From contig CABHON010000001.1 in the NCBI GenBank assembly GCA_902168255.1, positions 1 through 64,000 on the forward strand: DNA of 64,000 bases, in the 5' to 3' direction. Below, piece after piece: positions 30,879 to 40,404 of this stretch. The position numbers were made by a program, and so were the translations under genes. The notes under the pieces are model-generated. The model made no database searches. It saw only the letters and a list, made by a program, of their open reading frames with translations, and was not told where the DNA came from. The stretch comes from an uncultured Legionella sp. (GTDB lineage Bacteria > Pseudomonadota > Gammaproteobacteria > Legionellales > Legionellaceae). The stretch's first letter is position 1. Each line of letters starts with the position of its first letter.

Positions 30879-31038
30879 TTGCGAGGAGTTACAGATATTG
30901 TGTAGCGGAGCGGAGCAATATCTGTAACGACGTGGCAATCCAGATATTGATGCTCTTTTAAATATCGAAACTGGATTGCTTCGTCATGTTTTATCTGTTT
31001 CGCTACGCTGCTCAGATAAAACATTTCTCGCAATGACG
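30879..31038. repeat. Palindromic repeat family B, copy 2
   Basis: Starts TTGCGAGGAG and ends CTCGCAATGACG, with inner arms GCAATCCAG / CTGGATTGC. The first bases of the left arm (CGTCA) are replaced by the end of the solo arm at 30748-30874, as if one element had inserted into or recombined with the other. Confidence 0.75.
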
Positions 31039-31451
31039 TTCTCCGTAGGAACATTTTCTTATACGCAACTCACGATACATACTTAACTGAATGAAAGTTG
31101 GTTCTTGCCTCTGCTGTTTTTAGGACTGGTACAAGACCCTCCTACAATTAAACCTTTTCTAACCAAGACAACCACAGGGTTTTCCAAAATCACACCGCTA
31201 TGCCCCTCCCCGTAGGCTAGAATCCGGGGCAATAATACGCATTCTCTCTAGATTTCCACCTACGTGTGAATGTCATAGTGGTTTCATCAAAATTTCCTTT
31301 TTAAAATATTAAATGAAAATTTGATATAATTTTAATCTTAATCTAAATATAATGAAACATTTGAGTTGATTAATAAAATTAATTTAAGTGTTTTAAAGTA
31401 TCGGTAAGTTTATCTTACTGAGTTTCCAATATTTTCCTTTGGAGAAAAAAA
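31039..31451. other. Intergenic stretch without a recognised gene
   Basis: 413 bp. I see no gene. It has a weak GC stem (GCCCC...GGGGC around 31203-31230) and, from about 31290, a very AT-rich segment that probably holds the promoter of the gene at 31452. GGAGAA precedes that gene's ATG. Confidence 0.6.
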
Positions 31452-32522
31452 ATGCACGACAGTATACTAGGCAGAATACCAAACTCAACCGTATCAGAAA
31501 TGCAACCAGGTATGAGAAGCGGCTCATCAGAATCTCATCATTCACAGCGAGAGCTTTTACTTGCCGATGAACATAAAAATCCTGGAATGTGGAGCGGTTG
31601 GAGCTCAAGAGCAAAATATTTTATTGGTGGTATTTTCGCTACCGTTCTTTTAGTAGGAGGGACAACGACAGGGGTATTGCTTTCCCAAAATAATGCTAAC
31701 TCCTCAAATAATAGCGGTGGAAGCAGAAAATACAGCCTTAAATTAAATACCACCGATTTGTATGGCGTAGTAACTTCTCAAACAGCCAATACAATGGCGG
31801 TGGGTTTGTATAATGAAACTTATTGGGAACCGATGTCAGAAATTGAGCTGCAATTTGATGACTATATCAACATCGAATTTTTAATGGGTAGCGCTGCTTA
31901 TTTAGAATACATGCATGATTTTAGAGCAGAAGGCACCACATTAATCACGTGTGATCAATACGGATGTACTAAAAATTATGATGGTACATTAGATTACATG
32001 GGCAATAATTCTTATAGTTTAAATTATAATACTCCTATCGGAAATTGTTCTGCTTATAGCATTCAACTCTACCGCGAGGATGATCAAAAGTATAGTTGTT
32101 TAACGGTAACGGTAGAACCCGGCAGCACTAGGTTAGATCCCAGGGTAGCAACACAGGGGGATAGTCGATATAATTTTATTCTTGATCCCACCATTGATTG
32201 GGGTAGAGCAACCATTAGTTGTACTGATAATCAGAACGAACCGATAGGCGATGCAACTTTCCAGTGTGATAAGCAGGGTTCTTGTACTGAAGAAGGCGAT
32301 AATCTTGTTATGACGGCAACAGGCCATGCTTGTGCAAAGGAATTGTATATTGTTAATTCTGATACTAATAGTACAAATAATGCTACTACAAGTTGGAAGA
32401 AAAACCCCTTCGGCAATTCAGGTATAGGCAGAGGCACTTTCCCCTTGTTTCAGCAGCCTCGTTTCCCAGTTAAGGAATCTTCCATTGCTCCTGTACTGGA
32501 AAATTATTTAAGAAGAGCATAA
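31452..32522 (+). CDS. Type II single-pass membrane protein of unknown function, possible effector or surface protein
   Basis: 356 aa, not a family I recognise. A polar N-terminal tail (1-55) with Ser and charged residues is followed by one span (about 57-77) and then an Asn/Ser-rich stalk (79-92). An exposed domain has paired cysteines (TCDQYGC, QCDKQGSC) and several N-x-S/T sites. The N-in/C-out topology follows from R54-K56 before the span. Cys pairs and the stalk suggest an extracytoplasmic fold. GGAGAA supports the start. Flanked on both sides by repeats, which suggests an accessory locus. Confidence 0.65.
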   Translation: MHDSILGRIPNSTVSEMQPGMRSGSSESHHSQRELLLADEHKNPGMWSGWSSRAKYFIGGIFATVLLVGGTTTGVLLSQNNANSSNNSGGSRKYSLKLNTTDLYGVVTSQTANTMAVGLYNETYWEPMSEIELQFDDYINIEFLMGSAAYLEYMHDFRAEGTTLITCDQYGCTKNYDGTLDYMGNNSYSLNYNTPIGNCSAYSIQLYREDDQKYSCLTVTVEPGSTRLDPRVATQGDSRYNFILDPTIDWGRATISCTDNQNEPIGDATFQCDKQGSCTEEGDNLVMTATGHACAKELYIVNSDTNSTNNATTSWKKNPFGNSGIGRGTFPLFQQPRFPVKESSIAPVLENYLRRA

Positions 32523-32638
32523 AAAAGTTTTATGTTTTTGAATTTTCCACTGCGTTCTTCACATGTAGGCGGAGAATCTAATAAAGATAACCAACGTTTT
32601 CTCTGGATTCCCCGCCTACCTGGAAATGATGCCATAAT

Positions 32639-32851
32639 AGACTTCTTGCATAATCTCCTTATGCGCGAGAAATTGGAGGAGACTCGGAGCACACAAATCG
32701 GCAGGAAAGCCGATTTGCACAGGCACTGGCTGAAAGTCGAGGTCCAAGGATGGACCGTGTGGAAACCGGAATGTACACGGCAGTACATGAGGATTCGAGC
32801 CCCGAATCTACGAACAAGCTCTCCGTAGAAGGAAGGTTATGCAAAAAGTCT
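32639..32851. mobile_element. MITE-like element with nested hairpins
   Basis: 213 bp bounded by inverted ends AGACTTCTTGCATAATCTCC and, on the other side, the complement of AGACTTTTTGCATAACCTTC. A 3-bp direct repeat (AAT) flanks it. Inside are consecutive hairpins: AAATCGGC/GCCGATTT, GGTCC/GGACC, TGTAC/GTACA and GATTCG/CGAATC. No ORF. The GC content is higher than in its surroundings. It occupies the gap 32523-32885 between the membrane-protein gene and the end of the biosynthetic operon. Confidence 0.65.
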
Positions 32852-32885
32852 AATGTAATTGCGCCATTCAGGTTAAATAGTATCA

Positions 32886-34166
32886 CTACACAAACACTTC
32901 CTCTTCCATCCATATTTGATGAGATAAAAAGTCTACTGTCTTTTGTGGTTTGCGAATTAAATATGGCTTTCCCTCTTTAACAAGCACTTCTGTTGGAAAA
33001 CCATGGCTTAAAAACATAACGGGTGAAGCAGTTGCCCCATAAGCCCCTGAATGATGAATAATAATAAAATCGCCACTATAAGCATCAGGTAGTAATACTT
33101 TTTTACCTACTAAATCACCAGGTGTACATAATGGGCCTGTAATATTATATTCCGTTAATGAATGAGAAGGATATACATCGGGAAATTGAGGTAAAAGCGA
33201 GATAGGAAAATTGCGTTTTATTAATCCACCTACACCCACTGCCGCCATATGGCAATTAGTTCCTCCATTCGTGATTAAGAAGTATTCACCCTTTGACAGT
33301 TTTACATCCAAAATCTGGCTGATAAATATTCCTGCCTTAGCAGTTAAAAAGCGGCCGCTTTCTAAAATTATACGTGTATGAGGATTATTTTCTCGATAAG
33401 CATGTATAATGGGGTGCATTAACGATTTTAATTCCGTTTGATTGAGTTCTGGTTCATTATCAAAATAAGGTACGCCCAAACCACCCCCAATATCAACCAT
33501 ACTAAATTTCACTCCCCATTCTTTGCTAATTTTATCTGATAACACCAACACATTTTCAGTATTTTCGGCAATAACTTGGGGATCTAAAATACGAGTACCA
33601 TTATAAATGTGAATCCCCATAAGATGAATAGACGGCATCGATAAGAAGTAATGCTTATCCCGCATAACCTGGTTTTCATCCATACCAAACTGCGACGGTT
33701 GCCCTCCCATCTTTAGCAATGCATTTTTGCATGAAAATGAAGGATTAATACGTAATGCAACACGAGCAACTTGCTGTTTCTTTGTGGCAATTTCAGAGAT
33801 GAGCTTAAACTCTGCTTTTGATTCACAGACAATTGCATAAATATCATAATTCAAACAAGCAACAATATCTTCCCTTGTTTTTGCTGGGCCAACAAAAATG
33901 ATATTTTCTGGTAAAAAGCCTGCCTTAATGACGGTAACTAATTCGGTATAAGAACATACTTCGGTACAAGCACCGAGTTTTCTCATTTCTGCACAAATAT
34001 TAATATTAGGATTTGCTTTGATGGAATAGAAGACGTCTACTTCTTCTGAAAAAGCTGTTTTTATTTCTTCATAACTTTCTTTATATTTTTCTGCGTCGTA
34101 CAAATACAATGGTGTACCATATTGTTCTGTTATCATTTGTAAAGGAATATTTTGTATTGTATTCAT
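32886..34166 (-). CDS. Type III PLP-dependent decarboxylase (LysA/BtrK-like)
   Basis: 426 aa, last gene of the ten-gene operon. PLP lysine K50 lies in YSIKANPN. The Gly-rich phosphate loop is DIGGGLGVPYF (about 226-236) and ILESGRF near 280. The catalytic Cys/Asp motif GPLCTPGDLVG and HHSGAYG lie near 345-375. This is the alanine-racemase-fold family of diaminopimelate and ornithine decarboxylases. Given its carrier-protein neighbours and length it more closely resembles BtrK (428 aa), which decarboxylates a carrier-bound glutamyl group, or the exosortase-associated decarboxylases. A GAGG site lies 7 bp before the ATG. The substrate is inferred only. Confidence 0.85.
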   Translation of the reverse strand: MNTIQNIPLQMITEQYGTPLYLYDAEKYKESYEEIKTAFSEEVDVFYSIKANPNINICAEMRKLGACTEVCSYTELVTVIKAGFLPENIIFVGPAKTREDIVACLNYDIYAIVCESKAEFKLISEIATKKQQVARVALRINPSFSCKNALLKMGGQPSQFGMDENQVMRDKHYFLSMPSIHLMGIHIYNGTRILDPQVIAENTENVLVLSDKISKEWGVKFSMVDIGGGLGVPYFDNEPELNQTELKSLMHPIIHAYRENNPHTRIILESGRFLTAKAGIFISQILDVKLSKGEYFLITNGGTNCHMAAVGVGGLIKRNFPISLLPQFPDVYPSHSLTEYNITGPLCTPGDLVGKKVLLPDAYSGDFIIIHHSGAYGATASPVMFLSHGFPTEVLVKEGKPYLIRKPQKTVDFLSHQIWMEEEVFV

Positions 34167-34176
34167 TATTTATACC

Positions 34177-35121
34177 TCAATATTGGAAGATACCTGCACC
34201 AAAAACAGCGCCCACCGCCACTGTTGCCATCATGTAATAATCACCTTTTTGTATGCAGTTTTCTTCCATCATGGAAGTCCAGTTAATTAACCAATCTGCA
34301 TTAAAACAATGAGATGTTCGCGGAATATTTTTTAAATAGAATTTTTCTAAAGGTAATTGAGCAAAACGGGCGAATCCCTTCCAACAAGGAATATTAACAT
34401 TATGCGGTAAAACTAAACGGATATCATCCCAATTCAACCTTGCTTTTTCTAAAGCTCGTTCTGCTGTTTGCAACATGACTGGTTCAAAAAGTTTACCGAA
34501 GGAAGATACTTTTTGAGGGCTCATCCAGGAACCTTCTGCATATTCTCCTAATGTAATCATATGCGATGCTATTAAATGATGGTCGGATGTCTTTTCATTG
34601 TCTAAAACAACCAACACGGCCCCCGAACCATCACCTGAAATACTAATACTCGGTAAATGACGAGATTCATTCGTAAAAATAGGCTCTCCTACAACAATAA
34701 GTATCATTGCCCCTGGCTTTTCTTCTTTTAATAAATGATGGCTAATTTCAAACGAACGTAATAACGAAGCACACTTATTCATACCAGTCGAAAATGCTGT
34801 GGCATGCGTTAATGATAGCCGATGCGTTAATTGCTGTACTGAGGAAACACCAAATAAATCTAATGAGGCGGAGGTGCGGGGCACAATGATATATTTAATC
34901 AATTTCTTTTGAGAGCTTGTTAACTTGTCTAACAATGGTTGAGCCGCTTTCAACATTAGTTCTAATGAAGAGTCATCACTCACAGGAATAGCATCTACTC
35001 CATAAAAACGATTAAATATCTGCGCTTCTTTTGCTGAAACACCAAAAGCCTCATAATGCTCACTCAATTTTTTAATTGTTTGCGGCACATAACTGATAAC
35101 CGATTGCAAACTAAGATACAT
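34177..35121 (-). CDS. KAS III-like (3-oxoacyl-ACP synthase III family) protein
   Basis: 314 aa thiolase-fold protein. The likely nucleophile is Cys 113 in GMNKCAS, placed like the Cys of FabH. A His follows in LPHNVN (about 239-244), matching the VPHQAN motif. The third FabH residue (Asn of GNTS) is replaced in the RTSHCFNAD segment. It may condense acyl groups or act as an acyltransferase on the operon's carrier protein. It overlaps the hydrolase gene by 11 bp; AGGAG precedes the ATG. Confidence 0.75.
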   Translation of the reverse strand: MYLSLQSVISYVPQTIKKLSEHYEAFGVSAKEAQIFNRFYGVDAIPVSDDSSLELMLKAAQPLLDKLTSSQKKLIKYIIVPRTSASLDLFGVSSVQQLTHRLSLTHATAFSTGMNKCASLLRSFEISHHLLKEEKPGAMILIVVGEPIFTNESRHLPSISISGDGSGAVLVVLDNEKTSDHHLIASHMITLGEYAEGSWMSPQKVSSFGKLFEPVMLQTAERALEKARLNWDDIRLVLPHNVNIPCWKGFARFAQLPLEKFYLKNIPRTSHCFNADWLINWTSMMEENCIQKGDYYMMATVAVGAVFGAGIFQY

Positions 35122-36016
35122 CGCAATTTTCTCCTAGTAACTCAGGCATTACTTGTTTCTTTAAAAAATTAACAACGCGACTCGAAATAAAGGGGTGATA
35201 TAATTCTTGATCCAATCGATTAACCGGCGTATTTGAAAATACTCGACTAGCAATAGCATTAAAAGATCCATTGAAAATATAATGACCTGGATGTCTTAAA
35301 CAATAATACTCTACTACTGACGGTAAATATTCTTTATATTTTTCAGCACTATCTTTAATGACTTCATCTTTTTCAACGGTTAATAATAAGGTAGGTTGAG
35401 TTACTTTTTTTAATTGTTCTACACTAAAAACTTCACTAAAAATAGGCGCCATTAAGACTAAATTTTTAACCCTTACATCATAAACTTGTGTAAAATGATA
35501 ATGTAATACCTCTTTAAGATTTATTTTAAAATCTGGTTTTTGTTCAAATTTTGGTCTGGCGCCAGCGAGTAATAATGAAGTAAAGGCTCCTGCTGAAAAT
35601 CCAAACAAACTCACACTAGCAGGATTATCAATATTATCTCGCCATCGTGTCATCACATATTGAACCGCCAGTTTCATTTCATAAGCACGATACCAAATAC
35701 GCTTTACCCCCCATCCTTGGATACCATTTTTTTTCTCGAATTCCTGTCTTGAAAAACCAACAACGATAAAACCAATTCTTGCCAAACTTTCAGCTAGATA
35801 AGCTTGATCGTAATGACTTCCCCCATAACCGCATGAAAAAGCAATCACAGGAAATTTGCCTTTTGCCACCTTGGCACACTCAGCCACATTTCCATCATAC
35901 CATTGAGAATAATGGGTAACAGATTCTTGTTGTAACGTTGGATACCATATAGCCAAGTCAAAATCATAATCAAACATTGTTGAATAAGTCGTTTTTTCAA
36001 ATCCTGCGTGCCACAT
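35111..36016 (-). CDS. Alpha/beta hydrolase (PAF-acetylhydrolase/dienelactone hydrolase-like)
   Basis: 301 aa from the ATG at 36016 (AAAGG site upstream; one base after the previous stop). Oxyanion region is FSCGYGGSHYD (about 60-70). The nucleophile elbow is GFSAG (about 141-145). Candidate Asp is in VEKDEVI and His in RHPGHYIF (about 253-260). It probably hydrolyses an ester or thioester, for example to release or proofread the product. No signal peptide. Confidence 0.78.
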   Translation of the reverse strand: MWHAGFEKTTYSTMFDYDFDLAIWYPTLQQESVTHYSQWYDGNVAECAKVAKGKFPVIAFSCGYGGSHYDQAYLAESLARIGFIVVGFSRQEFEKKNGIQGWGVKRIWYRAYEMKLAVQYVMTRWRDNIDNPASVSLFGFSAGAFTSLLLAGARPKFEQKPDFKINLKEVLHYHFTQVYDVRVKNLVLMAPIFSEVFSVEQLKKVTQPTLLLTVEKDEVIKDSAEKYKEYLPSVVEYYCLRHPGHYIFNGSFNAIASRVFSNTPVNRLDQELYHPFISSRVVNFLKKQVMPELLGENCDVS

Positions 36017-36017
36017 A

Positions 36018-37526
36018 TTAATACCTTTCAATTTTTTGATACTGTTGTTTTAAATTTTTATAATCAACTTTCCCATTATTATTTAACGGTAATGCTGAAA
36101 CAGAAATATAGGCGGTTGGAACAAATGGTGGAGCACATTGCTTTTGACATATTTTTCTAATGTTCACTACGTCTGTGTTTTCATCAGCAACAAATACTAA
36201 GGCTACACCCATAATTAATCCTTCTTGCGTAATAGGAGAAGGAATTAGGGCAATGTCCGTTCTATTAAGCAGGTTTCTCATTTGTATCTCTAAATCTAAT
36301 CGCTCCACCCGCTGACCTCTTACTTGCCATTGATCATCGACTCGTCCTTTAAAATATAATATTTCGTCTTTATCCTTAGTAACGAGATCACCCGATTTAT
36401 ACCAAAGTCTGTCCTTTTTAATAACAAATTTTTCTGCTGATAATTCGGGCATATTTAAATAACCCTCTACTACTTGAGGGCCACTTAACCACAATTCGCC
36501 TATTTCGCCCGAGCCACATTCTTGTTCATTATTAACAATAGCGGTTAGTAATCCTTCAAAAGGCTTGCCAATAGGAGCAATGCCATATTTTTCAGACATA
36601 TCACGTTGACAAACAAAGCCGGTAAACGCAATCGTCGCTTCGGTAGGACCATAAATATTTTCAATATGAACATCAGGCAACACGGTAAAAATTTTTTGTA
36701 CAATTGAGTTTGGTAATGGTTCACCACAAAAGAAAAGTGTTTTTATTGTCTGCAAATAATCAAATTGTATTTTTTTATAACGGTCTAAAGCGACAGCCAT
36801 AGAAGGTACCATCAGCACTGAGCTTACTTTTTTCTGAACTAAAAATTGGGCTAATTCAGGATAAGTATTACCTAAAAAAGGACATAAACACGCACCCACC
36901 GACCAGCAAAGAAAAATATCATGAACCGACAAATCAAAAGTTAATTCTGGAATTTGGGAAAATCTATCACTGGCTTGTGGATGAAACTTCTCTTTCATAA
37001 TCGTCAAGTAATGCAACAGTTGAGATTGACCTACTGCAATCGCTTTGGGTTTTCCCGTACTACCCGAAGTCATCATTATGTAAGCAGGATATTCATTATT
37101 AAGCGCTGTAACGTCGTCGCTAACTATAGAAGAAACAGGCAATTGATCCAAAATAACGCAGGTTATGGATTGTCGAATGCCTGTCATTAATATATCTAAT
37201 TCCGTTAAAAAATTCTGTTCTGTAATAACAAATGTCGTTTTAGTTAACGTAAAGATATACTCAAGCAATGATTTTTCTGTTGTTTTAAGAATCGGCATAT
37301 AGGTTACACCAGCCACAGCACAAGCAAACAGGCTGACATAACAGTTTATGCCCCGATTCATTAGAATCGCCGCTTGAACTATCTGTTTCTTTTTTAAATA
37401 TTGAATAAGCGGCCGTGCTTTTTCATATAATTCCCCATACGTTAAAGAAACATCCCCTACTTCCAAAGCTAGATTAGCAGAATGACGCTTAACCGTGTTT
37501 AAAAGCAAGTCTGATAACTGGCTCAT
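36018..37526 (-). CDS. Amino-acid adenylating enzyme (NRPS A-domain/DltA-like)
   Basis: 502 aa stand-alone adenylation domain. Core motifs: TSGSTGKPK (153-161), IYGPTEA (291-297), SGDLV (378-382), the GRVDDQWQVRGQRVE hinge (394-408) and the catalytic Lys in NNGK (487). FDLSVHDIF (197-205) contains the Asp that binds the alpha-amino group in amino-acid-activating A domains and DltA, so the substrate is probably an amino acid rather than a fatty acid. It would load the operon's carrier protein. It overlaps the upstream ligase by 4 bp (ATGA). Confidence 0.82.
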   Translation of the reverse strand: MSQLSDLLLNTVKRHSANLALEVGDVSLTYGELYEKARPLIQYLKKKQIVQAAILMNRGINCYVSLFACAVAGVTYMPILKTTEKSLLEYIFTLTKTTFVITEQNFLTELDILMTGIRQSITCVILDQLPVSSIVSDDVTALNNEYPAYIMMTSGSTGKPKAIAVGQSQLLHYLTIMKEKFHPQASDRFSQIPELTFDLSVHDIFLCWSVGACLCPFLGNTYPELAQFLVQKKVSSVLMVPSMAVALDRYKKIQFDYLQTIKTLFFCGEPLPNSIVQKIFTVLPDVHIENIYGPTEATIAFTGFVCQRDMSEKYGIAPIGKPFEGLLTAIVNNEQECGSGEIGELWLSGPQVVEGYLNMPELSAEKFVIKKDRLWYKSGDLVTKDKDEILYFKGRVDDQWQVRGQRVERLDLEIQMRNLLNRTDIALIPSPITQEGLIMGVALVFVADENTDVVNIRKICQKQCAPPFVPTAYISVSALPLNNNGKVDYKNLKQQYQKIERY

Positions 37527-39079
37527 GCTTCTTCCTCCATTTGGTATTTGGTTAAGTAGTGTTCTTTTAAAATCTTTTTATTAATCTTTCCATTGGTTGT
37601 TTTGGGTAACATATCAATTGAAATTATTGCAATAGGTTGCTGATGGGTTGCCAAATTTTTACGGCAATAATGTTTTAATTTTTCAGTAATTTCAGGATGT
37701 TCTTCATTAACAAAAAGCACTATCGCCTCACCATATTCTTCATGTTCCACGCCAATAGCCGCCGCCTCGCTAACTTCTGGATGTCCAATAATGGTGGTCT
37801 CAATTTCTTTAGGGCTCACTTTCATTCCGCGTGATTTTATGACTTCATCAGAGCGGCCATAAAAATAAAAATATCCTTCCTCATCCATTTTCCCATAGTC
37901 ACCAGTATGTAAAATAACTTCACCTGGCATGGGACCAGGTCGCAATTTTTTTGCTGTCGCTTCAGGTTTATTTAAATATCCTTTCATGACCGTCTGGCCG
38001 CGAACAACGATTTCACCCACTTCTCCAGGAGGTAATCGATTACCCTCTTCATCCACTATCCACATCTCGGTATTTGGTATCGGAATCCCAATACTATCTG
38101 GTTTTCGATGTATATCTTGCGGTGGTAAATAAGTGCAACGTTTACATTCTGTTAAACCATACATGGAGAAAATATGAGCTTGAGGAAAAAGCTCTTTTAA
38201 AATATTAATATGATTTTTTGATAGAGCCGCACCCGTATTTGTTGCATAGCGTACAGAGCTAACATTAAACTTTTTCTTATCTTGAAATTGTTTTAAAAGA
38301 GGAACCATACTAGGTACAACAGGAACAGCGGTTACTTTTCTAAGCTCAATTTTCTTTAAAATTTGGCTAGGTAAAAGGAAATGTGGTTCTAAAATTAAGC
38401 TACCTCCTACTGCCACCATCATAATCATTTGATACATGCCATAATCAAATGACAATGGCAACGCGGATATCACGCGATCATTTTCGGTATTTTTAAGGTA
38501 ACTATTAATAGAAAAACTTGCTGCCAACATATTACGATGCGTTAACATCACCCCTTTGGGCTCTCCAGTTGAACCGGATGTATAAATAATGGCCGCTAAA
38601 TCAATATCCAGATGAATAGCCGAAAAAAATATCCCCAATAAAGCATCGGAAATTTCATCTAAAATAGCGTTGAAAAATAAGTAATTTTTGTTATTTGTAT
38701 TAACAATTAAGCATTGTTCAGGAGAAAGTGCTTTGCTAAATGAATACAATTTTTGATCTTGTACCACCAAAACTTTGGCAGAGGAATCATTTAAAATATA
38801 AGCAATTTTATCTTCATTTTGATGATTATCAATAATACTAATAACGCAATCGGCTAATAATGTTCCCCAAAAACAAATCACTGCCTCGATACAATTTCCC
38901 GTACAAACAACCACGCGATCACCTCGTTGCAATTGTTTCATTTTCAGAAAACACGCCCATTTTTTAGCCGCATGTAATAATTGGCTGTAACTTAATGTCT
39001 GGTTTTGAAATTCAATGGCTAGTTTTTCAGGATACTTTTCTGCACTATTGATTAAATATTCTGTTAAGCTGTTATACAT
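37523..39079 (-). CDS. Acyl-CoA/acyl-ACP ligase (AMP-forming)
   Basis: 518 aa. Motifs: IIYTSGSTGEPKGV (164-177), SFDYGMYQM (210-218), MYGLTEC near 304, HTGDYGK near 401, the YGRSDEVIKSRGMKV hinge and TNGKINK at the C-terminus. The SFDYG segment and length fit acyl-CoA synthetases such as those associated with exosortase loci, rather than amino-acid A domains. It would activate a carboxylic or fatty acid as a second building block. It overlaps the MATE gene by 16 bp. Confidence 0.83.
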   Translation of the reverse strand: MYNSLTEYLINSAEKYPEKLAIEFQNQTLSYSQLLHAAKKWACFLKMKQLQRGDRVVVCTGNCIEAVICFWGTLLADCVISIIDNHQNEDKIAYILNDSSAKVLVVQDQKLYSFSKALSPEQCLIVNTNNKNYLFFNAILDEISDALLGIFFSAIHLDIDLAAIIYTSGSTGEPKGVMLTHRNMLAASFSINSYLKNTENDRVISALPLSFDYGMYQMIMMVAVGGSLILEPHFLLPSQILKKIELRKVTAVPVVPSMVPLLKQFQDKKKFNVSSVRYATNTGAALSKNHINILKELFPQAHIFSMYGLTECKRCTYLPPQDIHRKPDSIGIPIPNTEMWIVDEEGNRLPPGEVGEIVVRGQTVMKGYLNKPEATAKKLRPGPMPGEVILHTGDYGKMDEEGYFYFYGRSDEVIKSRGMKVSPKEIETTIIGHPEVSEAAAIGVEHEEYGEAIVLFVNEEHPEITEKLKHYCRKNLATHQQPIAIISIDMLPKTTNGKINKKILKEHYLTKYQMEEEA

Positions 39080-40404
39080 TCGGCTTTCCTCCTTCTCAAT
39101 AAAGAAACACTCAAAATTATTATTGCAACAAAAAAGGAAATGCTTGCTAATGCCTCATAAAAGAAGGCAAGACTATTATATTTCACTGCAATAACGCCAG
39201 AAAAAATTTGTAAGATGACAATGAAAACATTTAATAAAAGCCCTTTAATTGCAAAACCAGTTTGCTCCCAAAACGTCATTAAGGTTATGAGCGGCAAATA
39301 AGCACAATAACTCCATCCTAGGTAATAAAAATACAATTCAATATTTTGTTGAATTGCGAGGGAATCACTTAAAAAAATTGCGATGGGCTTAGTAAACAGT
39401 AAGAGTATTAACATCACTGGCAAACTTATTAAAAATCCAGCAGTTATCGCTAATTTTTTATACTGCCTTAGTAACTCATTTTCTGTTTCATCCAAACGAT
39501 TACTTAAAATGCCTGCAGACACACCAAATGCTAGCGCAGGTAATATACATAACGTTTGCAATCGATAAGCAATGCCAAAGGAAGCCACTATTTCTTCACC
39601 AAAACGAGATAAGATTTCATTAAACACTAGTAAGACACAGGGCATAATAAGATAGGATAAAAACACTGGGATACCTGAGTTACTCACAAGCTCTTTGCAG
39701 GCTATCCAACTCGCTCCCAAATCATGTTTTTGAAATTTGAAAGAAGATTTAAAAAAATACCAGGCAATAATACTTCCAATACTATAAGCAATAATTGTAC
39801 TGATTATTAATGAATATAATCCCAAAGAAGTATCGTAATAAAAAACATACGTTAAAAATAAAAAAAGAAAACTAATACCTACAATAATAAAGAGTGCAAC
39901 AATATTTTTTCCTATTCCAAAAAGCGCTGCATTAAAAATAGAATTAGTGGAAATAAATAAATAGCTAATCATGTAAGCAATTGAAAATTTAAAAAAATAT
40001 AAATGATCATTTTCTTTAATATAGAGCGTATCGACTTTCAAAAAGAAAATAATCGATAATAAGAGAATCATGGCGATGATAAAAAAAGCATGGATACCTG
40101 CAATAAGGTAGGTACGTTCCAATTCAACGTTTTCACTTTTTTTAGAAGAGGCGTTGCGAATGCTACACAGCCGCCCCGATTCGAGCAGCCCCAACATAAC
40201 ATAATTAATTGGCAAAAAGAGTCCTAAAAAATACCAATTTTCTTCGGAGTCATAACTCACCATTTCAGCGCTACCAATAGAGCAACTCATAACAATCACG
40301 CTTGAGATAATAATTGGAATAGCAATGCTGAGATTTCTTTTTAGCATTTCTTTCCAGTAAAAGATGCCTGTGGCGGCTACTTCCCTTGTTAATTTATTGT
40401 CCAT
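39064..40404 (-). CDS. MATE-family efflux transporter
   Basis: 446 aa with about twelve membrane spans in two similar halves and no ATP-binding motif. The pattern fits MATE/MatE multidrug and metabolite exporters, which use Na+ or H+. Its place within an operon of ACP-dependent enzymes, overlapping genes on both sides by 16 bp, suggests it exports the operon's product or protects the cell from it. The N-terminal tail (1-25) is cytoplasmic. It could also be a flippase for a lipid product. Confidence 0.75.
   Translation of the reverse strand: MDNKLTREVAATGIFYWKEMLKRNLSIAIPIIISSVIVMSCSIGSAEMVSYDSEENWYFLGLFLPINYVMLGLLESGRLCSIRNASSKKSENVELERTYLIAGIHAFFIIAMILLLSIIFFLKVDTLYIKENDHLYFFKFSIAYMISYLFISTNSIFNAALFGIGKNIVALFIIVGISFLFLFLTYVFYYDTSLGLYSLIISTIIAYSIGSIIAWYFFKSSFKFQKHDLGASWIACKELVSNSGIPVFLSYLIMPCVLLVFNEILSRFGEEIVASFGIAYRLQTLCILPALAFGVSAGILSNRLDETENELLRQYKKLAITAGFLISLPVMLILLLFTKPIAIFLSDSLAIQQNIELYFYYLGWSYCAYLPLITLMTFWEQTGFAIKGLLLNVFIVILQIFSGVIAVKYNSLAFFYEALASISFFVAIIILSVSLLRRRKAECITA

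Noticed and set aside
32790-32820. A T-arm-like segment (GGATTCGAGCCCC) hinting at a tRNA
   Set aside because: No acceptor, D-arm or anticodon stem can be formed around it; it is one of the hairpins of the MITE.
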